Both the position numbers and the translations under genes were made by a program. Of a DNA stretch of 8,417 nucleotides, positions 1 through 5,878 are shown piece by piece (within the stretch, counting starts at the first letter, position 1; every line of letters starts with the position of its first letter). Origin of the DNA: CAZTAO01 sp964611645 (lineage in GTDB: Bacteria; Armatimonadota; UBA5829). The notes beneath the pieces were generated by a model. It saw nothing but the letters and a program-made list of their open reading frames with translations. It had not been told where the DNA came from and ran no database searches. The stretch spans positions 1 to 8,417 of the forward strand of contig CAZTAO010000110.1 in the NCBI GenBank assembly GCA_964611645.1, in the 5' to 3' direction.

Positions 1-1
1 G

Positions 2-27
2 AAAAGCCCGCCGATGGGTTGGCGGGC
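2..27 (-). terminator. Rho-independent terminator at the end of the NERD-helicase operon
   Basis: Read on the minus strand, GCCCGCC (27-21) pairs perfectly with GGCGGGC (12-6) across an 8-nt loop. The hairpin is followed directly by TTTTC (5-1). It lies about 120 bp past the helicase stop codon and has no T-run on the plus-strand side, so it should end leftward transcription. The stretch 28-147 between it and the helicase gene shows no supported gene. Confidence 0.8.
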
Positions 28-147
28 CGTGAGTAGTAGAGAGGGTCATCAGATTGTAGTATGATGGCAGGCCAAGATATACCAGATGCGAAATGCCCTC
101 CACTGAAAAATGGGGCTTTGGGGTGCAAAAAACATGTGGACTCGCCC

Positions 148-2091
148 CTAGACCTCGTAGTAGCGACCCCAATCAGAAGTCTGAACCGTGCTCTCACTGA
201 ACCCCCGACCATACTCCTGCAGACCGGGAGCCGAACAGACAACCGTGATATAGCTGTCGCCTACACATCCTTTCAACCGTGTGAGAGCAACGTATAACTC
301 CCGCAGCGATTTGGGAGTGTCCCTATTGACGAGCACAAGCACGGCCCTGGACTCCCACCCCTTGAAGCTATGCAGAGTAGTAAGCTTGGCGCGTGGGTCG
401 CCGCCCCAGAATGCGCACTTGAGCTTGCGCGCAGTCCTCTTGTCTCTGTCGACAGTACGGCACAGGTTGATCCCGCAGCTACGTCGCTGCATCTCCTCTA
501 GCACATCTACTCCCGCACTGTGGCTGGGCACGAGCATGACGACGTCAGCATACGGAAGCTCTGTTGTGCCATCATCGGAAGCAGGGAGCCGCAGGAACTC
601 CTCAACAAAGCGACTCACGACATCTCCTTGTGAAACCTGAATCCATCGTTTGTGCACTCGACCGTACGGGAGGGCATCCTGCGCACGCGGCAAGGGGGGC
701 GCTTCATTATGACCTAGATACATTGTCGCAAACCGATACGTATCGCCGGCCAGTTCCTGCGGCATTCGATAGCAAGTTCTAAGCTCCGACCAGGCCCCGC
801 TGAACCCGCATCCGATCATCTTCTCTTCGGTCCAGGTGGACGAGCGCCCGTAGATATCCTGAGTTTGGTCCGCTGCCAGAACCATCTCTCCCGCAGCCTC
901 GCGCACTTTGCGAAGCATCTGCCACCAGTCCAGGTTGAAGTCTTGGCCCTCGTCTACGAGAATAGCGTCGTAGAGAGTGGGATCAGAAAAGGGATCATCC
1001 AGTACCCTCTTGGTGAGTGCCGGCAGATCAACGTCGAGCTTCTTGTCTGTACCACTTCTGTCCTCATATTGTCCCATCCGAGTGGCGTATTCCTGCTGAT
1101 ACTGAGGGCTAGCCTGCTCACAGACCTGTTTGCACCAACCGTGGAAGTGGACGACAGTAAGAGACCCGGGGCGACGCCATCGAACCTGTAGCTTTTGCCG
1201 CAGCCCGCGACTGATCAGGTCACGTAGGTAATGAACCAAAGTGATTGTGTAGCATACGACCAATACGCTCTTCCCCTCGGATACTAGATTCGCAGCTCGT
1301 TGTGCGAGCACAACGGATTTCCCAGAGCCCGCCTGTCCTCGCAATCTCCTGTAGCCGGAGCTTGTCCTGTTGCTTGCTAGACGGGCCTGGTTTTCGTCCA
1401 GATCGAGCGGAGCGCGCTGCGTAGAGGAGAAGTCCGGCTCCAACAACCAACTCCTTAGGTCTTTCAGCAGTTCGCCGCCCAAACTGGTGTTCTCAGTGCA
1501 CACTGTTGCCTCGCCTAGCATTGCCGCGAGACGCCCAGCATCAAGCGCCTCCTGGCCACAAACCTCAATGGGGAAGTCGGTCTTCTTCGACCAGTGAGCA
1601 AGGGAGGTGCCCAGAAGTTGCCCCGCTCTCTGGTCACTCATTCCAGTCATCACAAGGTATCCACGCACGGCCGGCAGAGAACGCGGCATCTCCAGCAGCC
1701 GGCACGCGAGCCGCGGGCAATAGAGGTTTGCCGCAACCTCAAGGTAGCTGGCCATGATCTCGACGGGGTTGTCTACCGGGAAAGTCGGGCCCGACTGCCT
1801 CTGCCCCATTACCCACGGCACAGTGTTCTCGACCGACCAGTAGCGGATGCCGTTATCGTGCCAATCCTTGACTTCAACCACAGCGATGCCGTGAAGTGGA
1901 TGCAGCAGAACAAAGTCCGGCCTGTACCCGTTCATATGGGGCTGAATGCAGATTTCCCAGTCGAGTGGAAGATGCTTGTCCAGGCAGTCCAAGACCGCCT
2001 GCTCTCCGGCATTCAGCGGGGTCTGAAGTTTTGGGATGTCCTCGCGCTGTGGAGACATCTGTCGTTCTCTTGCTTTCTGCCCGTCTATCAC
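148..2091 (-). CDS. NERD nuclease-related domain fused to a UvrD/Rep-like SF1 helicase
   Basis: This 647-residue protein is predicted to be a cytoplasmic DNA-processing enzyme. The N-terminal region (about 25-130) looks like a NERD domain, a PD-(D/E)xK-type fold: GEQAVL with E30, then RPDF with D59, then VVEVKDW with E73 and K75. The helicase part has Walker A GQAGSGKS (252-259), Walker B-like VDEGQD (379-384), an SF1 motif TTLHSFKGWE (571-580) and the late motif YVALTR (600-605). This order is typical of UvrD-like SF1A ATPases. The start is GTG at 2091, chosen because AGGAGG (2102-2097) lies 5 nt upstream. It is the last gene of a leftward cassette, 55 bp after the preceding stop and ahead of a terminator. 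NERD-helicase fusions occur in many bacteria, often with unknown roles; a defence or DNA-repair role here is inference from the CRISPR neighbourhood. All core ATPase motifs look intact. Confidence 0.9.
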   Translation of the reverse strand: MIDGQKARERQMSPQREDIPKLQTPLNAGEQAVLDCLDKHLPLDWEICIQPHMNGYRPDFVLLHPLHGIAVVEVKDWHDNGIRYWSVENTVPWVMGQRQSGPTFPVDNPVEIMASYLEVAANLYCPRLACRLLEMPRSLPAVRGYLVMTGMSDQRAGQLLGTSLAHWSKKTDFPIEVCGQEALDAGRLAAMLGEATVCTENTSLGGELLKDLRSWLLEPDFSSTQRAPLDLDENQARLASNRTSSGYRRLRGQAGSGKSVVLAQRAANLVSEGKSVLVVCYTITLVHYLRDLISRGLRQKLQVRWRRPGSLTVVHFHGWCKQVCEQASPQYQQEYATRMGQYEDRSGTDKKLDVDLPALTKRVLDDPFSDPTLYDAILVDEGQDFNLDWWQMLRKVREAAGEMVLAADQTQDIYGRSSTWTEEKMIGCGFSGAWSELRTCYRMPQELAGDTYRFATMYLGHNEAPPLPRAQDALPYGRVHKRWIQVSQGDVVSRFVEEFLRLPASDDGTTELPYADVVMLVPSHSAGVDVLEEMQRRSCGINLCRTVDRDKRTARKLKCAFWGGDPRAKLTTLHSFKGWESRAVLVLVNRDTPKSLRELYVALTRLKGCVGDSYITVVCSAPGLQEYGRGFSESTVQTSDWGRYYEV

Positions 2092-2096
2092 TATGT

Positions 2097-2102
2097 CCTC
2101 CT
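2097..2102 (-). promoter_or_regulatory. Ribosome binding site fixing the GTG start of the NERD helicase
   Basis: A perfect AGGAGG on the minus strand sits 5 nt before GTG (2091-2089). No equally good site precedes the nearest internal ATG, so the GTG start is preferred. Confidence 0.75.
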
Positions 2103-2146
2103 GCTTGGTTTCGACTGAGCCGCACAGTTACGTGTCGTCGATAGCG

Positions 2147-3031
2147 TTATTGCCGCTGTATTTCCACGCTGCTGAGACTTCTCGCATGCCTTGCACGCCT
2201 GACTATCCCTGCTATTCTCGAGAACCCGCCGTCGGTCGATAGTATCATCTTCGCCACCAACAACGATCCCGTTACGACGTTTACGCCCGGGATCGAAAGC
2301 AGCAGTGACAGTACTCCGATTTTTGCCAGTTTCATTCCTGTGACGGCCGCTGCCCTGAGTTTGAACTGTGCCAGCGTCAATTCCCCACGGCGATAGCGGC
2401 AGAAGAGGGCCCAGACGACTACCGCCGCCGATGCTAATGTCAGGGCTGGAAAGTGGTGCCATATGGAATCCGTGTCGTCCATCTCCTGTAACCGGTCGAC
2501 CACGTCTTCCACCCTGTATGTCAAGTGTTCATTGCTGATTCCCGATGATGGCAGATCGAGTTTGTCTGCCAATTCCGAGGTCAACAGGATCTCCCCGTCT
2601 GGGTGGTCGGATATCCAGTCATCCACGTCGCTGACACTATCCGTGGCTTTCAACTGAAGGTCGAAGACATCGCCGGTCTCCGAATCGGTGAGTACTACGT
2701 CATAACCTGGATGATTGGTGTCTGCAAACAGCGCTGCGTATATAGTGTCTCCGTCCGCGTTCTCCATCTCCACGAACTCCATCTCGTGGAGTATGCCCTT
2801 GACGTTGTTCACAAGCCCTGGGATCTGTTCTTCGTCCAGGCTTTGCGCGTATTCCTGGATTTGCTCGATGCTTGCGCCGTCAAGCTCGCCGTTGGAGCGC
2901 CGCAGCGCCGCCAATACGGTTTCGTCTTCGACGGAGAGCGCAGCCGCTGATTCCAGCTTCATCTTCACGAGGACTGCAAGTATGGCCGCCTCGTCGAAGT
3001 TCTTTTTCAGGTACCGAACCCCCGCGCCCAA
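2147..3031 (-). CDS. Membrane protein with PD-(D/E)xK-like residues, partner of DUF697 protein
   Basis: I do not recognise a named family for this 294-residue protein. The soluble N-terminal part contains NNVKGILHEMEF (75-86), PGYDVVLTDSETGDVFDLQL (108-127) and K128. The spacing of E83, D111 and Q126-x-K128 resembles the E...D...(E/Q)xK core of PD-(D/E)xK nuclease folds, with Gln in place of the usual acidic residue. Two hydrophobic stretches follow at about 194-211 and 237-262, with a basic tail at 272-285, suggesting two membrane spans. The start is TTG at 3031: AAAGGAG lies 8 nt upstream, inside the 3' end of the DUF697 gene, and only 5 nt separate the two genes, so they are probably translationally coupled. 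The N-terminal half is rich in Asp and Glu. It could be a catalytically dead nuclease-like domain, a membrane-tethered nuclease or an unrelated fold. Confidence 0.7.
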   Translation of the reverse strand: MGAGVRYLKKNFDEAAILAVLVKMKLESAAALSVEDETVLAALRRSNGELDGASIEQIQEYAQSLDEEQIPGLVNNVKGILHEMEFVEMENADGDTIYAALFADTNHPGYDVVLTDSETGDVFDLQLKATDSVSDVDDWISDHPDGEILLTSELADKLDLPSSGISNEHLTYRVEDVVDRLQEMDDTDSIWHHFPALTLASAAVVVWALFCRYRRGELTLAQFKLRAAAVTGMKLAKIGVLSLLLSIPGVNVVTGSLLVAKMILSTDGGFSRIAGIVRRARHARSLSSVEIQRQ

Positions 3032-3036
3032 TTGGA

Positions 3037-3597
3037 CTACTCCTTTCCAGAACCTGTGTCTTGCTTGGCCCTATCGGCTATTGCTCCCTCTTCATTCTTG
3101 CCGATCTCGGTACCTTCTTTGAGCGCAGTCTTCCACATCCTTTTCAGTTCTATCTTGCTGAGGCTCTCGCCCTTCGCTTTCTTCATGAAATAGGCGTCTA
3201 TGATCTGCCCGATTCCGTAGGTTAGCCCGAAAACCATAGGTATGGTGGTTATCGCCCCAAGGAACGGGATGAATGTCTTGTAGGCTCCTATCGCCAACTG
3301 CTGCGCAAGCAGGCCCAGCCCTACCACACCCGCGATCTCTTTGATGACCGTTTCAACCTGGGTTCGGCTCACTGGAACTCCGCGAATCGCCGCGATACGC
3401 GTGCCCATGTAGGCCTGGATGGGTGTGAGAACGAAGAAATCCGCGAACGGAATCGGCTGAACTGCCACGCCGGCGCAAGTGGCGCTGAATACCTTGATGA
3501 TCTGCGCGACCTTCTGATCATCATTGATATCGGTCCGTTTCTCTATCTCCGTCACGTTTCGCTTGACGGATTCCAGCGCACTATCTACGATTCCCAT
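3037..3597 (-). CDS. DUF697-family membrane protein
   Basis: This 186-residue protein has the hallmark of DUF697 (YcjF-like) proteins: a conserved VQPIPFADFFVLTPIQ block (46-61) followed by a Met-Gly and a small hydrophobic region. After a charged N-terminus (1-33) come hydrophobic segments at about 38-71 and 86-135, then a basic and acidic C-terminal tail (139-186). An inner-membrane location is likely. Related proteins often accompany dynamin-like or Era-like GTPases, but no GTPase gene is seen here. The ATG start at 3597 has GGAGG (3609-3605) 7 nt upstream. It is the first gene of the three-gene cassette and runs almost directly into the next gene. The molecular function of the family is not established. 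Confidence 0.78.
   Translation of the reverse strand: MGIVDSALESVKRNVTEIEKRTDINDDQKVAQIIKVFSATCAGVAVQPIPFADFFVLTPIQAYMGTRIAAIRGVPVSRTQVETVIKEIAGVVGLGLLAQQLAIGAYKTFIPFLGAITTIPMVFGLTYGIGQIIDAYFMKKAKGESLSKIELKRMWKTALKEGTEIGKNEEGAIADRAKQDTGSGKE
3040..3046 (-). promoter_or_regulatory. Ribosome binding site fixing a TTG start
   Basis: AAAGGAG on the minus strand lies 8 nt before TTG (3031-3029) and overlaps the last codons of the upstream DUF697 gene. It supports translation of the 294-residue protein from TTG and coupling of the two genes. Confidence 0.6.
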
Positions 3598-3637
3598 GTC
3601 TGCCCCTCCATTACCCCGTTAACTTCTGCGTGACATC

Positions 3638-3667
3638 ATGATACAGTGCGCCGGCAGCGTGTGAGAA
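3638..3667 (-). promoter_or_regulatory. Candidate sigma70-type promoter of the DUF697/NERD-helicase cassette
   Basis: On the minus strand TTCTCA (3667-3662) and TATCAT (3643-3638) are separated by 18 nt, with TG immediately before the -10 element. They match the consensus hexamers at 4 of 6 and 5 of 6 positions. Transcription would begin about 35 nt before the DUF697 ATG. The upstream gene is followed by a hairpin, so an own promoter here is expected. The assignment is by eye and moderate. Confidence 0.35.
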
Positions 3668-3669
3668 CG

Positions 3670-3683
3670 GTAACGGCGGTTAC
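3670..3683. promoter_or_regulatory. Dyad GTAAC-N4-GTTAC, possible operator
   Basis: A perfect 5-bp inverted repeat with a 4-bp centre lies 2 bp upstream of the candidate -35 element of the cassette and about 120 bp past the end of the CARF/Fis-HTH regulator gene. A dimeric HTH protein would suit such a site. A further GTTAAC palindrome (3618-3623) lies between the -10 element and the ribosome binding site. The link to the regulator is inference from position. Confidence 0.35.
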
Positions 3684-3777
3684 GCATCACTACGGCTAGA
3701 GCCAGTGTCCTTAGGGAGAGGAAACGCCTGGACCCGAGGTTTGGGTTAGCCGGAATGGAAAACGCATAGCACCAAGA

Positions 3778-3804
3778 AAGCGAGATAGTTTCCGCAACTC
3801 GCTT
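3778..3804 (-). terminator. Hairpin terminator after the CARF regulator gene
   Basis: On the minus strand AAGCGAG (3804-3798) pairs perfectly with CTCGCTT (3784-3778) across 13 nt, followed by a T-rich TCTTGG. It starts immediately after the regulator stop codon (3807-3805). The stem is modest and the T-run is interrupted, so termination may be partial. Confidence 0.5.
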
Positions 3805-4605
3805 CTACTTCCGCTGCCGTGGGCGGAGGCCCAGGTCGGCGGCTGCTCTGCGGAATGCTGGTTGATTCATCCCCACGGCCCGGGCGGCTTCGGCGGCGTT
3901 GTCGGGGAACTTCGACAGGGCCTCAGCTATAAGCCGTGCCTTCTCTGTCTTGAGGTAGTCAAGAAGTCGAAAGCCGTCCGGCAACTGCTCCAGAGTCATG
4001 GCACCGGAGACACTTTGCTCTTCCAGTCTGAGATGCGCGTTCTCCGTCTGAAGACGCCGCGCTTCTTCCTCCAGCGAGGTTACTTCCTCACGCAGTTGCT
4101 CCATCTCCGGAGACGCGTTTATGCCAACATCTGCAAGGTCTATTGTGTATCTGTACGGAGGCTGGAACTGGGGCATATATCGCGGATGAAGCCCGTATAG
4201 AGTGGCCTCAATGACCCGGTTTTGCGCGAGGGTCAGCCAGACCCATTGCATCTGCGGAGTGCCGCTGTGCATCTGGATCGCGTATTCGACGTCTTCCGCA
4301 TGGTGCCTGCGAAGTATGAGGTCCACCTCGCTGCGCATCGCTCGAAGCAGGCTGTAGTAGTCCGTGGGGTCGGCCACGTCCAGAGCAACGTGTGCAGCAT
4401 CAGACACGCCCGGACACAGCTCTCGAGCCTTCGCGGCCACGTGGGAAGCTCTCCTGTTCATCGCCGGAGTTGCCTGGTGGAAGAGGTAGATCAGGTCGAA
4501 CGGAAGTTCCTCGAGCAGTGTCAGTATGGGGCCGGTTACACGACCGTTTTGTTCGTCCGGGGAATCCGGATCGCTTAGTCCTACCCAGGTCAACAACGCT
4601 TTCAT
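3805..4605 (-). CDS. CARF-domain transcriptional regulator with coiled coil and Fis-type HTH
   Basis: This 266-residue protein is predicted to sense a nucleotide second messenger and bind DNA. Residues 1-145 look like a CARF (CRISPR-associated Rossmann fold) domain of the RtcR-like type: MKALLTWVGLSDP at the first strand, FDLIYLFHQ (36-44), and the ligand-site signature MHSGTPQMQWVWLTLAQ (112-128), followed by EATLYGL. Residues 166-197 are a Glu/Arg/Leu-rich coiled coil, a likely dimer interface. Residues 216-262 (LDYLKTEKARLIAEALSKF, then AAEAARAVGMNQPAFRRAAADLGL) form a Fis-type HTH like that at the end of sigma54 activators. No AAA+ ATPase domain lies between them, unlike RtcR. The ATG at 4605 is chosen because GGAGAGG (4617-4611) lies 5 nt upstream and the family-like sequence begins there; longer starts add only low-quality residues overlapping cas6. 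It lies 38 bp after cas6 and is probably in one operon with it. Confidence 0.8.
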   Translation of the reverse strand: MKALLTWVGLSDPDSPDEQNGRVTGPILTLLEELPFDLIYLFHQATPAMNRRASHVAAKARELCPGVSDAAHVALDVADPTDYYSLLRAMRSEVDLILRRHHAEDVEYAIQMHSGTPQMQWVWLTLAQNRVIEATLYGLHPRYMPQFQPPYRYTIDLADVGINASPEMEQLREEVTSLEEEARRLQTENAHLRLEEQSVSGAMTLEQLPDGFRLLDYLKTEKARLIAEALSKFPDNAAEAARAVGMNQPAFRRAAADLGLRPRQRK

Positions 4606-4643
4606 CGGCGCCTCTCCGCCCATACCTACAGTCGAGCGGGTCC

Positions 4644-5411
4644 TCAAGAGCGTTTGCCCTCCACAAACTCCGTCTGTCCCATTCCCCACATTGTCTCGCA
4701 GCCTGTGCCGCAGTAGGGGGAGATGCGGGCAAGGGCGAGAAGCGCTACTTTTACCTCGGCGGGCACGGCGCGAGGATCGAGTATCCCAAAGGAAACCGAG
4801 CCGACGAAACCCACGAATGGGCGGGGGATGTCCCAATTCACTTTCTCGGTGCCGCCCCTGAACCTCGTGACAGACAGTTCGCCAAGACACTCATCGATGG
4901 TCTCAGCGGGAAACTTCACGTCCGAGAAAGCGTTCCATCTCCTGAGCCAGCTCATGAAATACAGCCGGGGGTCCGGGGTGTAGATGCACCGGCGTTTCTT
5001 GCCGGCAGCCTGGCGGTGCTGGGTTGGGGACTTGAGCAGGAAATCGAATTGCGTCATCTCCCCGCTGGGTGTCATCGCTTCTTGCCAGTCCAGAGAGCAG
5101 AGCAGCCCGCATTCGATTATCGGGAACCCCGCATCTCCCAGAACCAGGGGCGCTTTCTCCGGCCTCAGGCGATAGGTGATAGGGTCGAGGCATTCGTCAT
5201 CAAGAGTGGAAACATCGAAGAAGTACAACCCTGGCTCATCGCGCGCGGGTAGGACAGGGCTGACCACACAGGGATTCGGGGCAGGATTATCGTGAGCCTC
5301 CGCGCCGGCCGAACCCAGGCCGTGATAGACCGCTGAGAGCAGCTTGTAGGCGTACTGATGTGGCCCGATTGGCTGGTCGGAGGCGATTACAACTCTCAGC
5401 TTATGAAGCAC
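4644..5411 (-). CDS. cas6: Cas6 family CRISPR repeat endoribonuclease
   Basis: Cas6 cuts the precursor crRNA within each repeat, leaving an 8-nt 5' handle. The 255-residue product starts with a hydrophobic strand (LHKLRVVIA) and PHQYAYKLLSAVYHGL, the usual Cas6 N-terminal pattern. It ends with LLALARISPYCGTGCETM and then WGMGQTEF (about 224-249), the glycine-rich G-x-G...GMGQ loop that defines the family. His30 and His40 are candidates for the catalytic general base. The GTG at 5411 is preferred because AGGAG lies 8 nt upstream. A longer ATG start at 5510 is open but lacks a clear ribosome binding site and would add 33 residues unlike Cas6. The gene is downstream of the array in the same direction, and precedes the CARF regulator by 38 bp. 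No other Cas effector subunit is visible nearby. Confidence 0.85.
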   Translation of the reverse strand: MLHKLRVVIASDQPIGPHQYAYKLLSAVYHGLGSAGAEAHDNPAPNPCVVSPVLPARDEPGLYFFDVSTLDDECLDPITYRLRPEKAPLVLGDAGFPIIECGLLCSLDWQEAMTPSGEMTQFDFLLKSPTQHRQAAGKKRRCIYTPDPRLYFMSWLRRWNAFSDVKFPAETIDECLGELSVTRFRGGTEKVNWDIPRPFVGFVGSVSFGILDPRAVPAEVKVALLALARISPYCGTGCETMWGMGQTEFVEGKRS

Positions 5412-5419
5412 GCGAGTCG

Positions 5420-5424
5420 CTCCT
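5420..5424 (-). promoter_or_regulatory. Ribosome binding site supporting the GTG start of cas6
   Basis: AGGAG on the minus strand precedes GTG (5411-5409) by 8 nt. It decides between this start and the upstream ATG at 5510. In the rest of 5412-5649 I found no convincing promoter, terminator or gene, so cas6 may be partly co-transcribed with the array. Confidence 0.55.
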
Positions 5425-5620
5425 ATGCTTGCGCGAACCGATCCGAAGTCTGATCGTCGCGCTGCTACACAATGCTTCGCCGCTTTGTCTTGGTATCCCT
5501 TCCTGTTCATTCGCGTTGAGTAGTGTCAGGTTATGGTGGCTGGGTGTTGGGTTTTGGCACATAAGTGTTCATGAGTGCTACCGCCTCGCGTATCAGCCCC
5601 TCAACCTCGGACTACCCGCC

Positions 5621-5655
5621 TCTAACTTCTAACCTCCAACCTCTAACCTCTAGAC
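5621..5655. repeat. Imperfect TCTAACC heptamer tandem repeat (5 copies)
   Basis: Five consecutive 7-bp units are visible: TCTAACT, TCTAACC, TCCAACC, TCTAACC, TCTAGAC. The last unit overlaps the place where the first 8 bp of the terminal CRISPR repeat should be. Short telomere-like heptamers like this are intergenic low-complexity sequence of unknown role. Confidence 0.75.
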
Positions 5656-5686
5656 GGGCCTGATCGGCATTGGGTCGGATTCCGAC
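5650..5686 (-). repeat. Degenerate terminal CRISPR repeat lacking the handle-encoding 8 bp
   Basis: Positions 5658-5686 match repeat positions 9-37 of the variant repeat exactly. Positions 5650-5657 do not match GTTTCAAA and are instead the end of the TCTAACC heptamer tract. The last repeat of an array often decays, but here the loss coincides with the 8-nt handle. Confidence 0.85.
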
Positions 5687-5724
5687 GGTCTTGCGCAGCA
5701 GGACATTGCGAACGAGATCGGCGG

Positions 5725-5878
5725 GTTTCAAAGCCTGATCGGCATTGGGTCGGATTCCGACTCTACACCATCCCGACTGCTGGCAACTACCAATATGACT
5801 GGTTTCAAAGCCTGATCGGCATTGGGTCGGATTCCGACTCTACACCATCCCGACTGCTGGCAACTACCAATATGACTG
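5725..5878. repeat. 77-bp tandem duplication of a repeat-spacer unit
   Basis: The repeat plus spacer at 5725-5801 is repeated without visible change at 5802-5878, so spacers 2 (5762-5801) and 3 (5839-5878) are the same 40-bp sequence. This is best explained by unequal recombination or slippage between repeats after acquisition. Confidence 0.95.

Noticed and set aside
1594..2118. 174-codon plus-strand open frame opposite the NERD helicase
   Set aside because: It is antisense to a gene with clear helicase and NERD motifs and shows no domain of its own.
4606..4890. Longer N-terminus for the CARF regulator reaching into cas6
   Set aside because: The extra residues are Arg- and Pro-rich and shadow the cas6 coding sequence. 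A good ribosome binding site and family-like sequence support the ATG at 4605.
4392..5252. 286-codon plus-strand open frame opposite cas6
   Set aside because: It is Arg/Pro/Ser-rich with no recognisable domain and lies antisense to a well-supported cas6 gene, as expected for a shadow frame in GC-rich DNA.
5412..5510. Longer cas6 from ATG at 5510
   Set aside because: There is no clear ribosome binding site and the added residues do not resemble the Cas6 N-terminus; GTG at 5411 has AGGAG at 8 nt. It cannot be fully excluded.
5565..5582. Palindrome-like AGTGTTCATGAGTGCT between array and cas6
   Set aside because: It pairs only with several G-U wobbles and has no T-run, so neither an operator nor a terminator can be supported.
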